A DNA stretch of 64,000 nt from Nodosilinea sp. FACHB-141 (GTDB lineage Bacteria; Cyanobacteriota; Cyanobacteriia; Phormidesmidales; Phormidesmidaceae), in NCBI RefSeq assembly GCF_014696135.1, contig NZ_JACJPP010000015.1, positions 62,001-126,000 of the forward strand. The letters run 5' to 3'. Of this stretch, positions 56,061 through 64,000 are shown one piece after another; position 1 is the first letter of the stretch, and each line of letters starts with the position of its first letter. The notes beneath the pieces are model-generated. The model did not search any database. It was given only the letters and a program-made list of their open reading frames with translations, and was not told the DNA's origin. Both the position numbers and the translations under genes were made by a program.

Positions 56061-56145
56061 CTAGCATAAGAGAGGATGGGGCCATTGCGGAGGTGTTGCT
56101 ATACCCTTAAGGCAAACCAAACCAACGACCGCAAAAGGGTGAGCT

Positions 56146-56760
56146 ATGGCTGGAGTGACAGGGACAGGGCAGTGGATGCGGCCCGTTCTAGTGGCAGGGC
56201 TAGTGGCGCTGGGGCTAGCGGGGTGCGACACCCTGGGTCTGTCGCGATCGCCCGAGGGCACCGGCGAGATGAGCAACCAGTATGTTGACAACGGGTTTCG
56301 CGGCGATATGCTGGTGAGCCGCATGAAGCCTGTGCAGCTCCGGCTGCAACCCGGCTGGAGCGCCGCCCCTACCGGCACTCTGCACAACAACGCCGACCTT
56401 GAGGCCTACAACCTCGACGAAAACATGTTTTTGGTCGTGCTCGGTGAAAATCGCGAGGCGGTGGCCCGCGGCAATATCGAGGATCAGGCCAACGTTTATT
56501 TGCAAATTCTCAAGGGCGGCTTTAGTCAGGTGCTTGCCAACCAGGCCCGCACCGGCGTCGAGCGGATCAGCAGCTTTCCGGCGGTGCAGTACGAGGTGCG
56601 GGGCAATGTGTCTGAGCAGGCCGTGGCCTACCTGCACACCACCATTGAAATGGGCGAAGACTATTATCAGGTGGTGGTGTGGACCCCCGACGATCTCCGC
56701 ACGGCCAATGCCGAAGCCATGCGGGCCGTAGTAGAGGAATTTCGCGCTTCTCAGCTTTAA
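56146..56760 (+). CDS. Exported lipoprotein of unknown function
   Basis: 204 residues. A hydrophobic segment ends in the lipobox LAGC near residue 27, so it is a lipoprotein. The mature part (GFRGDMLVSRMKPVQLRLQPGWSAAP) is split into strands and one long helix. The overall build resembles the PsbP/Mog1 type of fold, which is a weak analogy only. It is followed by the PSI accumulation factor gene 84 bases on. Confidence 0.75.
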   Translation: MAGVTGTGQWMRPVLVAGLVALGLAGCDTLGLSRSPEGTGEMSNQYVDNGFRGDMLVSRMKPVQLRLQPGWSAAPTGTLHNNADLEAYNLDENMFLVVLGENREAVARGNIEDQANVYLQILKGGFSQVLANQARTGVERISSFPAVQYEVRGNVSEQAVAYLHTTIEMGEDYYQVVVWTPDDLRTANAEAMRAVVEEFRASQL

Positions 56761-56844
56761 GCGCCGCCATTCTGTGGCCTAATAGAGTCTGTGGCTTCGT
56801 GGCTATTACGCCTCGGCCTCAGCCCCTAGACCAAGGACATTGCC

Positions 56845-57459
56845 ATGCTGCGCTGGCTTATTGCACCGTTTTCTACCCTAGCCGTTTTCCCCAAGGCCCT
56901 GACTGGCTTGAGCCGTGGCTTTGGCCTAGCCTGCGCGGCCCTGGTGCTGTGGCTGAGTCTGGGCGGGCAGCCCGCTGCCCTAGCCGGCCTCACCGACGAC
57001 AATTACGACGGCAATATCTTTGCCCTCTACGCTGGTAACGGGTCGCTAGTGCCGCCTAAGGTCAGCCTGGAGCAATCGCTGCGCTACGGCAAGCCTGCCA
57101 TTGTGGTGATCTATGTAGACGACAGCAGCGACTGTAAGAAATTTGCGTCGGTTATTTCCCAGCTTCAGGCTCCCTACGGTCGGGTGACCAACTTTGTGCC
57201 GATTATGGCCGATGCAATTCCCGTCAAAGACTCCTACGAGCCCAACGAGCCGGGCTACTACTTCAAGGATGCTGTTCCCCAAACTCTGGTGTTCAATGCC
57301 CAGGGAGAGCTGGTGTTTAACGAAGTTGGCATAGTCCCCTACGAGGCGATCGACGATGTCATGCGAGAGGTCTTTGACCTGCTGCCCCGCACCGAGTCGG
57401 AAGAGCTGCGCCGTCGTCCCATCAACGAGGTGAATTCGGAGCTGGTGCCAGAGCAGTAG
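56845..57459 (+). CDS. Thylakoid membrane photosystem I accumulation factor (thioredoxin-like)
   Basis: 204 residues. N-terminal membrane segment (about 25-48). The mature domain has the thioredoxin-like pattern AIVVIYVDDSSDCKKFASVI with a single Cys in place of CxxC, FVPIMADAIP, and the cis-Pro region AVPQTLVFN. The C-terminal ELRRRPINEVNSELV is characteristic. I recall homologues annotated as needed for PSI accumulation. ATG 56845. Confidence 0.8.
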   Translation: MLRWLIAPFSTLAVFPKALTGLSRGFGLACAALVLWLSLGGQPAALAGLTDDNYDGNIFALYAGNGSLVPPKVSLEQSLRYGKPAIVVIYVDDSSDCKKFASVISQLQAPYGRVTNFVPIMADAIPVKDSYEPNEPGYYFKDAVPQTLVFNAQGELVFNEVGIVPYEAIDDVMREVFDLLPRTESEELRRRPINEVNSELVPEQ

Positions 57460-57477
57460 GTTGCTCTAAAAGCAGAT

Positions 57478-58470
57478 CTATTTGGAAAATGTCGGTTCAA
57501 CGACGGCTGGAAAATTGGCAAAGTTGCGGCGTACCCAGTCCATGCCCACCTCGTTATTGAGCCTGATTTTTTGCGGCGCGTTGGGGTAAATCTTGCCCAA
57601 AATAGCTGCATCTTGATCGACCACCACTTGGCCAAAGTTGAGATAGGCGCGACCCATCAGGTTAAAGGCTGGGTGCTTGGCTTGGCCAAACAGCAGAATG
57701 TAGGTGCGGGTGCGGTTTTTGGCCTCGGGTACAAACAGGTGGCACTGGGCCACTCTACCCAAGGACGATTCGCCGTGAAAGGTTACCAGGGCGGGGAAGT
57801 GATTTTCCATGTGGGCACTGAGGGTGCTGGGCAGCAGAAACAGATCGGGGCGGCGCAGCTTTTCCATCAGCGAGTAGGGGGCGGTGGGCATGTCGTAGTA
57901 GGCGTGTGACTCATACCCTTGGTCCAAAAACTGGTGAAACTGCACTTCGGCAATGCGAAACAGGTCCCGGTGGGTGCCGTTTTGGTGGTTGTAGTCGTGC
58001 ATATTGAGCAGCATGGAGAGCAGGTCGGTTTCGACCGAGCAGTCGGCGGTAGAGCCCATGAAGGTGTACTCGGCTGCGATCGCATTCAGCACCCCGGGAA
58101 TTGGCACCTTGGGCTCGTAGCCCCCGTAGGACCAAACAAAATCGCCCTGGACAATTAGCTCTAGGGGCTCTAGCTGAGGCAGGGTTTGTTGCTTGGACCC
58201 CGGCAGCACTGTGCAACCCCGCTCGTCAAACCCTAGGGCGTGGAAGGGGCAAACGACTCGACTGCTGCCGTCACCCGCTGCTTCGCACCAGCCTTCTGAC
58301 AGCATTGCCCCCATGTGCGGGCAGGCGTTGGGCAGGGCATGAACCTCGCCTGCGCCATCTCTCCACAGGACGTAATCATTACCGTAGAGGGAAATTTTGC
58401 GGGGCTGGTTAGTGGTCAACACAGACTTGTGCGCCACAAGCCAGGGCGCACCGGGAAGCATGGACTGCAT
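57478..58470 (-). CDS. Rieske [2Fe-2S] oxygenase, pheophorbide a oxygenase-like
   Basis: 330 residues from ATG 58470. The Rieske cluster ligands are C50-P-H52 and C74-P-F-H77. Mononuclear iron ligands are suggested by NMHDYNHQNGTHRDLF (the D-x3-H-x4-H pattern) near residue 175. The C-terminal part has the AHMENHFPALVTF segment. Related proteins act on chlorophyll breakdown products or aromatic compounds. It is divergent from the TetR gene with a 52-base gap, so it is the likely regulated target. Confidence 0.88.
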   Translation of the reverse strand: MQSMLPGAPWLVAHKSVLTTNQPRKISLYGNDYVLWRDGAGEVHALPNACPHMGAMLSEGWCEAAGDGSSRVVCPFHALGFDERGCTVLPGSKQQTLPQLEPLELIVQGDFVWSYGGYEPKVPIPGVLNAIAAEYTFMGSTADCSVETDLLSMLLNMHDYNHQNGTHRDLFRIAEVQFHQFLDQGYESHAYYDMPTAPYSLMEKLRRPDLFLLPSTLSAHMENHFPALVTFHGESSLGRVAQCHLFVPEAKNRTRTYILLFGQAKHPAFNLMGRAYLNFGQVVVDQDAAILGKIYPNAPQKIRLNNEVGMDWVRRNFANFPAVVEPTFSK

Positions 58471-58522
58471 AGAAGCCTCCAACAGATATAAAATTGTGAG
58501 AAGTTCGTCGTGTTTTAAAAAT

Positions 58523-59305
58523 ATGACAGATGAATCGCATTCGTCAAGCAATCTGCGTCGCCAGCCTAAGCAGCGGCGGGGCCAGCAGCGGGTCGAAAAA
58601 ATTCTAGAAGCCGCCGCGCTGGTGTTTGACGAAGTGGGCTACGAGGCGGCCACTACTCACCAAATTGCCGAGCGAGCGGGCACGGCGATTGGGTCGCTGT
58701 ACCAGTTTTTTCCCGATAAAGCGGCGATCTTTAACGCGATGGAACTACGTCACCTGGAACGGGTGCAGGCTATGTGGAGCCAAGCCAATGCCCAAGAATT
58801 TTGGCGACTGCCGCTGCAGGAAATGTTGACTCAGCTCACCACTGGCGTGGTGGCAATGTTTGAGCAGCCAGTGTCGCGGGTGATGTTTGTGCAGTTTTAC
58901 ACGGCGCGCGATCGCTTCCAAACTATCGACGACAGCCTGACCCAGGAAGCAATCGCATTTCTCTCCACCATCCTGCACCAGCGCAACCCAGACCTGCCAA
59001 CGGAGCGGCGCGATCTCCTAGCAGAGGTCTGCGTTCATAGCTGTAACGCCCTCATTTTGGCGGCTCTGCGGCAGCCCGATGAAGACAAGCGCGATCGCCT
59101 GGTGCAGCAAATTCCAGTGCTACTGGCTGCGTACCTGGCTGCCGATGTGGGCGATCAGATTCACGGCTATGTAATGAATGTAATGATTTGCTCTCACTGT
59201 AATTCTCAGGAGCTGGCGAAGAACGGGCGGCGGCGGGGCAAGCAGTGCTATCTCTGCAAGAATTGCGGAAAGCAGTTTGTGCGCCCTGCCGCCGAGTCCT
59301 TGTAA
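58523..59305 (+). CDS. TetR family regulator fused to a C-terminal zinc ribbon
   Basis: 260 residues. The N-terminal helix-turn-helix (about 24-72) has KILEAAALVFDEVGYEAATT and AGTAIGSLYQFFPDKAAIF, typical TetR. The ligand-binding helices run to about 210. From 219 on comes ICSHCNSQELAKNG, then YLCKNCGKQFV, a two-CxxC zinc ribbon (C223/C226, C245/C248) of the type found at the N-terminus of IS1-family InsA and related transposases. The fusion is in frame with no stop or shift. Upstream frame to 58397 is discarded because it overlaps the divergent Rieske gene. It probably regulates that gene. Confidence 0.85.
   Translation: MTDESHSSSNLRRQPKQRRGQQRVEKILEAAALVFDEVGYEAATTHQIAERAGTAIGSLYQFFPDKAAIFNAMELRHLERVQAMWSQANAQEFWRLPLQEMLTQLTTGVVAMFEQPVSRVMFVQFYTARDRFQTIDDSLTQEAIAFLSTILHQRNPDLPTERRDLLAEVCVHSCNALILAALRQPDEDKRDRLVQQIPVLLAAYLAADVGDQIHGYVMNVMICSHCNSQELAKNGRRRGKQCYLCKNCGKQFVRPAAESL
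58529..58545. promoter_or_regulatory. Candidate TetR operator palindrome
   Basis: GATGAAT-CGC-ATTCGTC is a near-perfect inverted repeat (6 of 7 positions) centred at 58537. It overlaps the first codons of the TetR gene and lies 59 bases from the Rieske start. Autoregulation and control of the divergent gene would fit, but the position inside the coding start could also be chance. Confidence 0.3.
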
Positions 59306-59328
59306 TTTTGGGCTGGCGATCGCGCCGT

Positions 59329-60144
59329 CTAGGAATTGGCCACCTGCTGTACCAGCGGCCGAAAGAATTCTTCTAGGGGAGCCTGGGCTGTTGCTAGCGT
59401 GGGGTAGGGGCGAGTGCTGTAGTCTTTGCCCACCATCAGCGGGAAGGGTTCCACATCATCTAGCGGTACCCAGGTGGCCCCGGCGGCTTGGACGATCGCC
59501 CACACTGCTGCAATATCCCAAATCTTGGGTGTCGCTTCTACCGCGCCAATTGCCCAGCCAGCTCCTACGAGCAGCAGGTTATAGGCCGCCGACCCCAGCA
59601 TGCGAATCTTGCAGGGAAAGGGTTTCTCCAGTACCGAGGTGCTACGGGCGCAGAGGCTAAAGAACTGGGTCTTGTCGGGGGTTGCGTCGCTACTGTGGAT
59701 AGGACGACCATTGCAGAACGCGCCCCTGGGCATCTCCAGCCCGCCTTCTCCTGGCCAGTAGCCATAGAAGGACTGGTTGAGCGGCGGCATGGCCACGTAG
59801 CCAAACACAGGAGTGCCGCGATACAGCAACCCCAAGGAGATGCCCCACACCGGAATACCGCGCGTAAAGTTGGTGGTGCCGTCAATGGGGTCAATAATCC
59901 AGCACCAGTCGGTGGCAGGGAAGATGTGCTCCACCTCTTCGCTGAGCACGCCGTGATCGGGGAACTGCTGGTAAATAGCGGCGCGCAGGGTATCGTCGGC
60001 CCAGCGATCGCACCGGGTCACCAAACTGCCGTCAGCTTTCAAGTCGGCCTGCACTTGGCCAAAGTCTTCGAGCAGCTTTTGCCCCACAGTTTTTGTGGTC
60101 GCCTCGGCAAAGGCCAGCACCTCGTCCCAAAAGTTTTGTGACAT
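59329..60144 (-). CDS. Inositol-monophosphatase-family phosphatase
   Basis: 272 residues from ATG 60144. Mg-binding motifs are GVLSEEVEH, WIIDPIDGTTNFTRG, and the C-terminal WDIAAVWAIVQAAGA. Substrate may be inositol phosphate, histidinol phosphate or a similar small phosphate. The frame extends to 60234 across the upstream gene's end and is discarded. The start is 2 bases after the stop of the PucC-like gene, so they form one unit. Confidence 0.9.
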   Translation of the reverse strand: MSQNFWDEVLAFAEATTKTVGQKLLEDFGQVQADLKADGSLVTRCDRWADDTLRAAIYQQFPDHGVLSEEVEHIFPATDWCWIIDPIDGTTNFTRGIPVWGISLGLLYRGTPVFGYVAMPPLNQSFYGYWPGEGGLEMPRGAFCNGRPIHSSDATPDKTQFFSLCARSTSVLEKPFPCKIRMLGSAAYNLLLVGAGWAIGAVEATPKIWDIAAVWAIVQAAGATWVPLDDVEPFPLMVGKDYSTRPYPTLATAQAPLEEFFRPLVQQVANS

Positions 60145-60146
60145 GC

Positions 60147-61610
60147 TCAATCCATATCGTTTTCGAGGGCAGCGGTGATTGCCGCCTTGGCATTGGCCTG
60201 AAATTCTTGAATATTCACCCGGCTGAGCAGCCAAATCGCGACCAGCATGCCGATCGCTTGCAGGGTAAACACCAGCCCATAGGCCAAAAATGCCTGGGGC
60301 TGCCCCACTTCTCCCGCTCCGTTAAAGGTTCTAAGGATAGCGCGACCCAAATCGAGCACGCCGCCGCCGAGAACTGTCGCGCTACCTCGGGCGATCGCCT
60401 GGGCCAACCCCCAGGCCCCAATAAAGGTGCCTGCTGTCTCGGCCACCGTCAGATCGAGCATCAGCACGATCGCCCCCAAAGTGAGAATGCCAGAGGCCGT
60501 GCCAAACAGAAACACCGCCGTCAACAATATCGCCGGGTTGCCCGTCAGCCCTGACAGGGTGATACCCACCAGGCACAGCGCTGCCCAGCTACAGCCCAGC
60601 ACCACCGTACGCTTTTTGCCGAGGCGGGGCACTAACAGCCAGCCGCTGGCGATAATACTCAGCAGCGTTCCCATACCAAAGGCGGCGTTGAGTTGGGTAG
60701 TTTCGGCAATGGTCATGCCAAAGACTTCGCCACCGTAGGGCTCCAGCACCGCATCCTGCATGAACAGGCTGAGGCTGAGCACCAGCAAAAAGGTGAAAAA
60801 CAGCCCCGTTTGGCGGCTGGCGGTGAGAATCTTGAGGGCCCGACCGAGGGTGAGGCTGTCTTCGCGATCGCGCAGCGACGATCGCTGGGTCAGCCGCGAA
60901 TACTTGCGCTCAATGCCGTAGGTGCTCAGCACCGCCAGTACGCACACCACCGCTGGGGCAATCACAAACAGTCGGTTCACCGCGCTGCGCACCTGGTCAA
61001 AAGGGGCATTCAGCTCAATCGGCTTCAGTACGATGGAGGTGATAATCACCCCGGCGATAATGCCCACCATCAGCATGGCCCAGCCAATGCCTACCAGGCG
61101 AGAGCGGCTATCTTCATCCGACACATCTACCAGCAGCGCCGTAAACGGAGTCGAGGTAGCGCTCAACGCCAGACCGTAGATCGCAAACAGAAGCCCTAGC
61201 AGCCCCACCCACGGATACACCGCTGGCCCCCAGCCTCCCTCGGCAATGCGGCTGCCGATCTGCCATACCACTTGCAACGCGCAAAACGCCGTCACCGCTA
61301 CCGTCACAATGCCCAGCCAGATATAGCCGCTGCGGTGGTGGCCAAAAATTGGCCTAGAGTCAGACATCTGGCCAAACCACACTCGGGCGGGGGCCATAAA
61401 CTGATGCACGGCGATCGCCCCCGCCGCCACCAGCGCCGGTACGCGCAATTCTTCGATCATCACCCGGTTGAGCACCCCCAGGGTGAGCAGCGACATAATG
61501 CCCAAACCCATGTTGAACACCCCCAGGCGCAGCATGGTCAGAAGGCCTAGGTTGGGCTTGGGGACGGCCGCCGAGCCCGGAGCCGAGGGCGAAACATCGG
61601 GGCTAGTCAT
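60147..61610 (-). CDS. PucC/BCD family MFS carrier
   Basis: 487 residues, about 12 membrane helices. The N-terminal LRLGVFNMGLGIMSLLTLGVLNRVM part, GQMSDSRPIFGHHRSGYIWLG and LLVDVSDEDSRSRLVGIGW are typical of the bacteriochlorophyll-delivery (BCD/PucC) family. In cyanobacteria these proteins are thought to handle chlorophyll or LHC-type antenna assembly. Start ATG 61610. The phosphatase gene follows on the same strand. Confidence 0.88.
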   Translation of the reverse strand: MTSPDVSPSAPGSAAVPKPNLGLLTMLRLGVFNMGLGIMSLLTLGVLNRVMIEELRVPALVAAGAIAVHQFMAPARVWFGQMSDSRPIFGHHRSGYIWLGIVTVAVTAFCALQVVWQIGSRIAEGGWGPAVYPWVGLLGLLFAIYGLALSATSTPFTALLVDVSDEDSRSRLVGIGWAMLMVGIIAGVIITSIVLKPIELNAPFDQVRSAVNRLFVIAPAVVCVLAVLSTYGIERKYSRLTQRSSLRDREDSLTLGRALKILTASRQTGLFFTFLLVLSLSLFMQDAVLEPYGGEVFGMTIAETTQLNAAFGMGTLLSIIASGWLLVPRLGKKRTVVLGCSWAALCLVGITLSGLTGNPAILLTAVFLFGTASGILTLGAIVLMLDLTVAETAGTFIGAWGLAQAIARGSATVLGGGVLDLGRAILRTFNGAGEVGQPQAFLAYGLVFTLQAIGMLVAIWLLSRVNIQEFQANAKAAITAALENDMD

Positions 61611-61969
61611 AGGCTTTTAAGAAAAATCTTCAAAGGATAGTACTACCTTAGAACCTAATTGTATGGCCATATCAGGTTGCCCCTAACCCAGTACGCGAGC
61701 TAAGGAAAACATTCTCACTAATTCGTTAGACCAGACCAGACAAAAAAAGCTGCTCAGGTCAAGCATTGAAAGACGGCGATAACTTTTGACGACTACTGCT
61801 GCCGGAAATTTTTCAAGTCCTGGGTCCAGTGAGCGCATTAGGCTTCTACACAGCAGGTGTATGCCTTGGCATGAAACCAGGAAAAAAGCTAAATGGGCCT
61901 CCGGTGACCCTCAACTGTTTAAAGCATGCGGTGTGCAAGACTTAAGCTCAGTCTCAGCCTCAAATTTGT
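61611..61969. other. Divergent intergenic region, PucC-like / SLC13
   Basis: 359 bases. It is AT-rich near 61615-61760. An overlapping frame starting at 61786 runs into the SLC13 gene and is a shadow. No known operator, RNA or terminator was recognised. Confidence 0.45.
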
Positions 61970-63769
61970 ATGGACTTTATTCAAAATCCTATTTTTCTAA
62001 TGTTGGTGGTGCTGATCTGCTCTCTGATCGCCTTTGTGGCAGAGTGGCTACCGGTAGATTTGACCGCCCTGGCGATCGCCACTGTATTAATTGTTTTAGG
62101 GTTAGTTACGCCCGAGGAAGGCATTGCCGGGTTTGGCAACGCCGCCACCGTTACCGTCATGCTCATGTTCATTCTGAGCGCTGGAGTCGCCAAAACTGGT
62201 GTAATTCAGATCGTGCGAGACTGGCTGTTGAAATGGGGAGGCAAGGAGCCTTCCCGACAGATTTTTGTGATGGGCATCCTAGTAGGGCCGATCACTGCTT
62301 TTATCAACAACACGGCTGTGGTGGCCATCTTTCTGCCGATTGTCGAGGAATGGTGTAACAAACAGAACATTTCGCCATCGAAGCTGCTTATTCCTTTGTC
62401 CTACGTCACGGTGCTGGGCGGCATGATTACGGTGATCGGCACGTCGACTAACATTCTGGCCAGTGGGGTGTCCAAAGACTTGGGCTATGGAGAATTCGGG
62501 CTATTTCAGTTCACTGCCGTTGGGGTAATCACTTTTGCTGTGGGCTTGGCTTACCTAGCTCTATTTGCGCCCAAACTCTTGCCCGATCGCAAATCGTCGT
62601 CCCCTAACTTGTCAAACTACGATTTGAAAGACTACATGAGCGAGGTCGTCATCACCCCGCGCTCAACCCTAATTGGTCAGACCCTAAAAGCGAGCGAAAT
62701 TCAGCGAAAGTTTGACATCGACGTGTTGGAGATCATTCGCGATGGTAGCCACTTTGCCCAACCCCTAGCCGACAAGGTGCTGCAGGCGGGCGACGTACTG
62801 CTGATTCGAGGCGGCCGAGATGAACTGCTCAACCTCAAAGATCAGCGTGGGCTAGACATTTTACCTGAGGTCAAATTTGGCCAACAACCCATTGAAGACG
62901 AGCCAGATACCAGCGAAGAGCACATTGCTGAGGTGTTGATTCTGTCGAATTCTCGATTGGTCGGAGCCACTCTTAAGGAAATGCGCTTTCGCCAACGCTA
63001 CAACGCCACGGTGCTGGCCATCCGGCGAGGCGAAGAACTGGTGCGCGATCGCATGGGCAAAGTTCCCCTCCGTTTTGGCGACTTGCTACTGGTGCAGGGA
63101 CCTCAGAGCAGCTTTACCGGCTTGCAAACCACCCGAGAACTGCTGGTTCTCGAACAGCGCGAGGCTGAGGGCCTGCGGGTTGATAAGGCTTGGGTCGCGA
63201 TCGCGATCATCTTGGGAGTAATTGTGGTCGCCGCCTTGAACTGGGCTCCTATTCTCGTCACCGCTCTGATGGGGGTGATGGCAATGGTGATTACAGGCTG
63301 CCTAAAACCAGGAGAAATCTATGGTTCGGTGCGGTGGGACGTGATTTTTTTGCTGGCCGGGTTGATTCCCCTCGGCACAGCTATGGAAAATTCTGGTACT
63401 ACGGACTGGCTAGCCCAGCAGCTAGCCGCCATTGGCGGTGGAGCCTCAGGCATTGTCCTGCTGATAATTTTCTATCTGGTGACTAATCTTTTGACCGAGC
63501 TGCTTTCAAACAACGCTGCCGTCATCTTAATGATTCCGATCGCAGCGGGAGTAGCCACAAGTCTAGAGCTAAACCCCATCGCCTTTATTTTCACCGTCAC
63601 CTTTGCGGCCTCTAACAGCTACATCACGCCGATCGGTTACCAGACCAACACGATGGTGTATGGCCCAGGGGGCTACAAATTCTTTGACTTTACCCGAGTC
63701 GGTTTGCCCCTCAACATAATTTTGACGGTGATAACGCCACTCTTGATTGCCTGGTTGTACGGCCTATAG
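61970..63769 (+). CDS. SLC13/DASS family permease with two RCK_C domains
   Basis: 599 residues. Membrane helices flank two regulatory TrkA-C/RCK_C domains (about residues 222-295 and 318-390), with KASEIQRKFDIDVLEIIRDG and VGATLKEMRFRQRYNATVLAI. Transport motifs include FINNTAVVAIFLPI in the first half and LLSNNAAVILMIPIA in the second, the duplicated Asn-Asn-Thr/Ala hairpins of DASS carriers. Sulfate or another anion is a likely substrate (SAC1-like and SLT relatives); not proven. ATG 61970. Confidence 0.88.
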   Translation: MDFIQNPIFLMLVVLICSLIAFVAEWLPVDLTALAIATVLIVLGLVTPEEGIAGFGNAATVTVMLMFILSAGVAKTGVIQIVRDWLLKWGGKEPSRQIFVMGILVGPITAFINNTAVVAIFLPIVEEWCNKQNISPSKLLIPLSYVTVLGGMITVIGTSTNILASGVSKDLGYGEFGLFQFTAVGVITFAVGLAYLALFAPKLLPDRKSSSPNLSNYDLKDYMSEVVITPRSTLIGQTLKASEIQRKFDIDVLEIIRDGSHFAQPLADKVLQAGDVLLIRGGRDELLNLKDQRGLDILPEVKFGQQPIEDEPDTSEEHIAEVLILSNSRLVGATLKEMRFRQRYNATVLAIRRGEELVRDRMGKVPLRFGDLLLVQGPQSSFTGLQTTRELLVLEQREAEGLRVDKAWVAIAIILGVIVVAALNWAPILVTALMGVMAMVITGCLKPGEIYGSVRWDVIFLLAGLIPLGTAMENSGTTDWLAQQLAAIGGGASGIVLLIIFYLVTNLLTELLSNNAAVILMIPIAAGVATSLELNPIAFIFTVTFAASNSYITPIGYQTNTMVYGPGGYKFFDFTRVGLPLNIILTVITPLLIAWLYGL

Positions 63770-63843
63770 GTGTTACGGCGCTCGGGTATCAAGGGAATCG
63801 TCTGACTACAGTCAATCTGCTCACCCCAGCTATTAAAGTAATA

Positions 63844-63877
63844 AACCGTGTGGTTGAGCTAAATCAACCACACGGTT
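63844..63877. terminator. Convergent hairpin between SLC13 and pstB
   Basis: A perfect 14-bp stem (63844-63857 with 63864-63877) and 6-base loop GCTAAA lie in the convergent gap. On the minus strand it is followed by a T-rich TTATTACTTT stretch, so it most likely ends the pst transcript; for SLC13 it may act without a T run. Confidence 0.75.
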
Positions 63878-63903
63878 CACAACCAAGCGTTAGTGGAGCA
63901 AAC

Positions 63904-64000
63904 TTAGCCAAAACGGCCCGAAACGTAGTCGCGGGTAAACTGCTCACGGGGGTTGTTAAACATGACTTCGGTATGGTCGTACTCCACTAGATAGCCGACC
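63904..64000 (-). CDS. pstB: Phosphate ABC transporter ATPase PstB, C-terminal end
   Basis: Only the last 32 residues are inside the window. Translated on the minus strand they read [16 protein letters not shown] followed by [12 protein letters not shown] and stop at 63904-63906, the characteristic end of PstB. The gene and presumably the rest of the pst operon lie beyond 64000. Involved in high-affinity phosphate uptake. Confidence 0.93.
   Translation of the reverse strand, partial: VGYLVEYDHTEVMFNNPREQFTRDYVSGRFG

Noticed and set aside
61786-62358. 190-codon frame overlapping the SLC13 gene
   Set aside because: Most of it is an out-of-frame shadow of the well-supported permease.
1-64000. 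CRISPR arrays, rRNA, tRNA, complete insertion sequences or prophage genes
   Set aside because: None was found when reading both strands; the short repeats seen are degenerate tracts without spacer structure.

Overview
The window is chromosomal DNA from a cyanobacterium, most likely a filamentous, non-heterocystous one of the Leptolyngbya/Nodosilinea type. The phylum is supported by the many GCGATCGC (HIP1) octamers, the NtcA-type promoter, and genes typical of oxygenic phototrophs: ARC6/Ftn2, DUF3038/DUF4335, a PSI accumulation factor, a PucC-type carrier and a pheophorbide-oxygenase-like Rieske protein. The genus is inferred only from general base composition and the intergenic repeat style. 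I saw no prophage, complete insertion sequence, CRISPR array, rRNA or tRNA.

Layout. 1-2.6 kb: the 3' part of hemA with a strong terminator, a frameshifted Uma2 nuclease gene, and ureG. 2.7-9.2 kb: a complete urea ABC transporter (urtABCDE) behind a textbook NtcA promoter; urtD carries an extra TerB-like C-terminal domain. 9.3-17.4 kb: a small unknown protein, a cupin, two DUF697-type GTPases, a membrane Ser/Thr kinase and bioD. 17.4-23.4 kb: an interspersed repeat, a large exported unknown protein, a NUDIX hydrolase, a long leader with a two-part stem that may be an RNA element, two small proteins and a YvcK/CofD-like protein. 23.7-26.4 kb: an MCE-type lipid ABC transporter (ATPase and MlaD/TGD2-like protein) followed by a nitrate-reductase-associated protein gene.

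26.5-36 kb: an alpha/beta hydrolase, then a long minus-strand block: dut, a VUT/YhhQ family transporter, fmt, an OmpA-like protein, DUF4335, DUF3038, and the division protein ARC6/Ftn2. 36.5-41.7 kb: pdhA, pdhB, secD, secF and a small membrane protein. 41.9-48.5 kb: sulfate adenylyltransferase, a caspase-like protein without the usual catalytic His/Cys, a ZIP-like membrane protein interrupted by a cyclic-nucleotide-binding domain, and a SLOG-fold protein. 48.6-57.5 kb: a DUF1400 hydrolase, a pentapeptide-repeat protein, several exported proteins, ychF, a lipoprotein and the PSI accumulation factor. 57.5-64 kb: a Rieske oxygenase divergent from a TetR regulator fused to a transposase-type zinc ribbon, an inositol-monophosphatase-family enzyme, a PucC-family carrier, an SLC13/RCK permease and the tail of pstB.

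Themes: nitrogen acquisition (urea uptake under NtcA, ureG, a nitrate-reductase-associated protein), sulfate, phosphate and anion handling (sat, SLC13, pstB), thylakoid biogenesis and housekeeping. The most unusual items are domain combinations: the ZIP-cNBD protein, the TetR-zinc ribbon, UrtD-TerB and the pseudo-caspase. Several intergenic gaps hold short degenerate repeats of at least three kinds.
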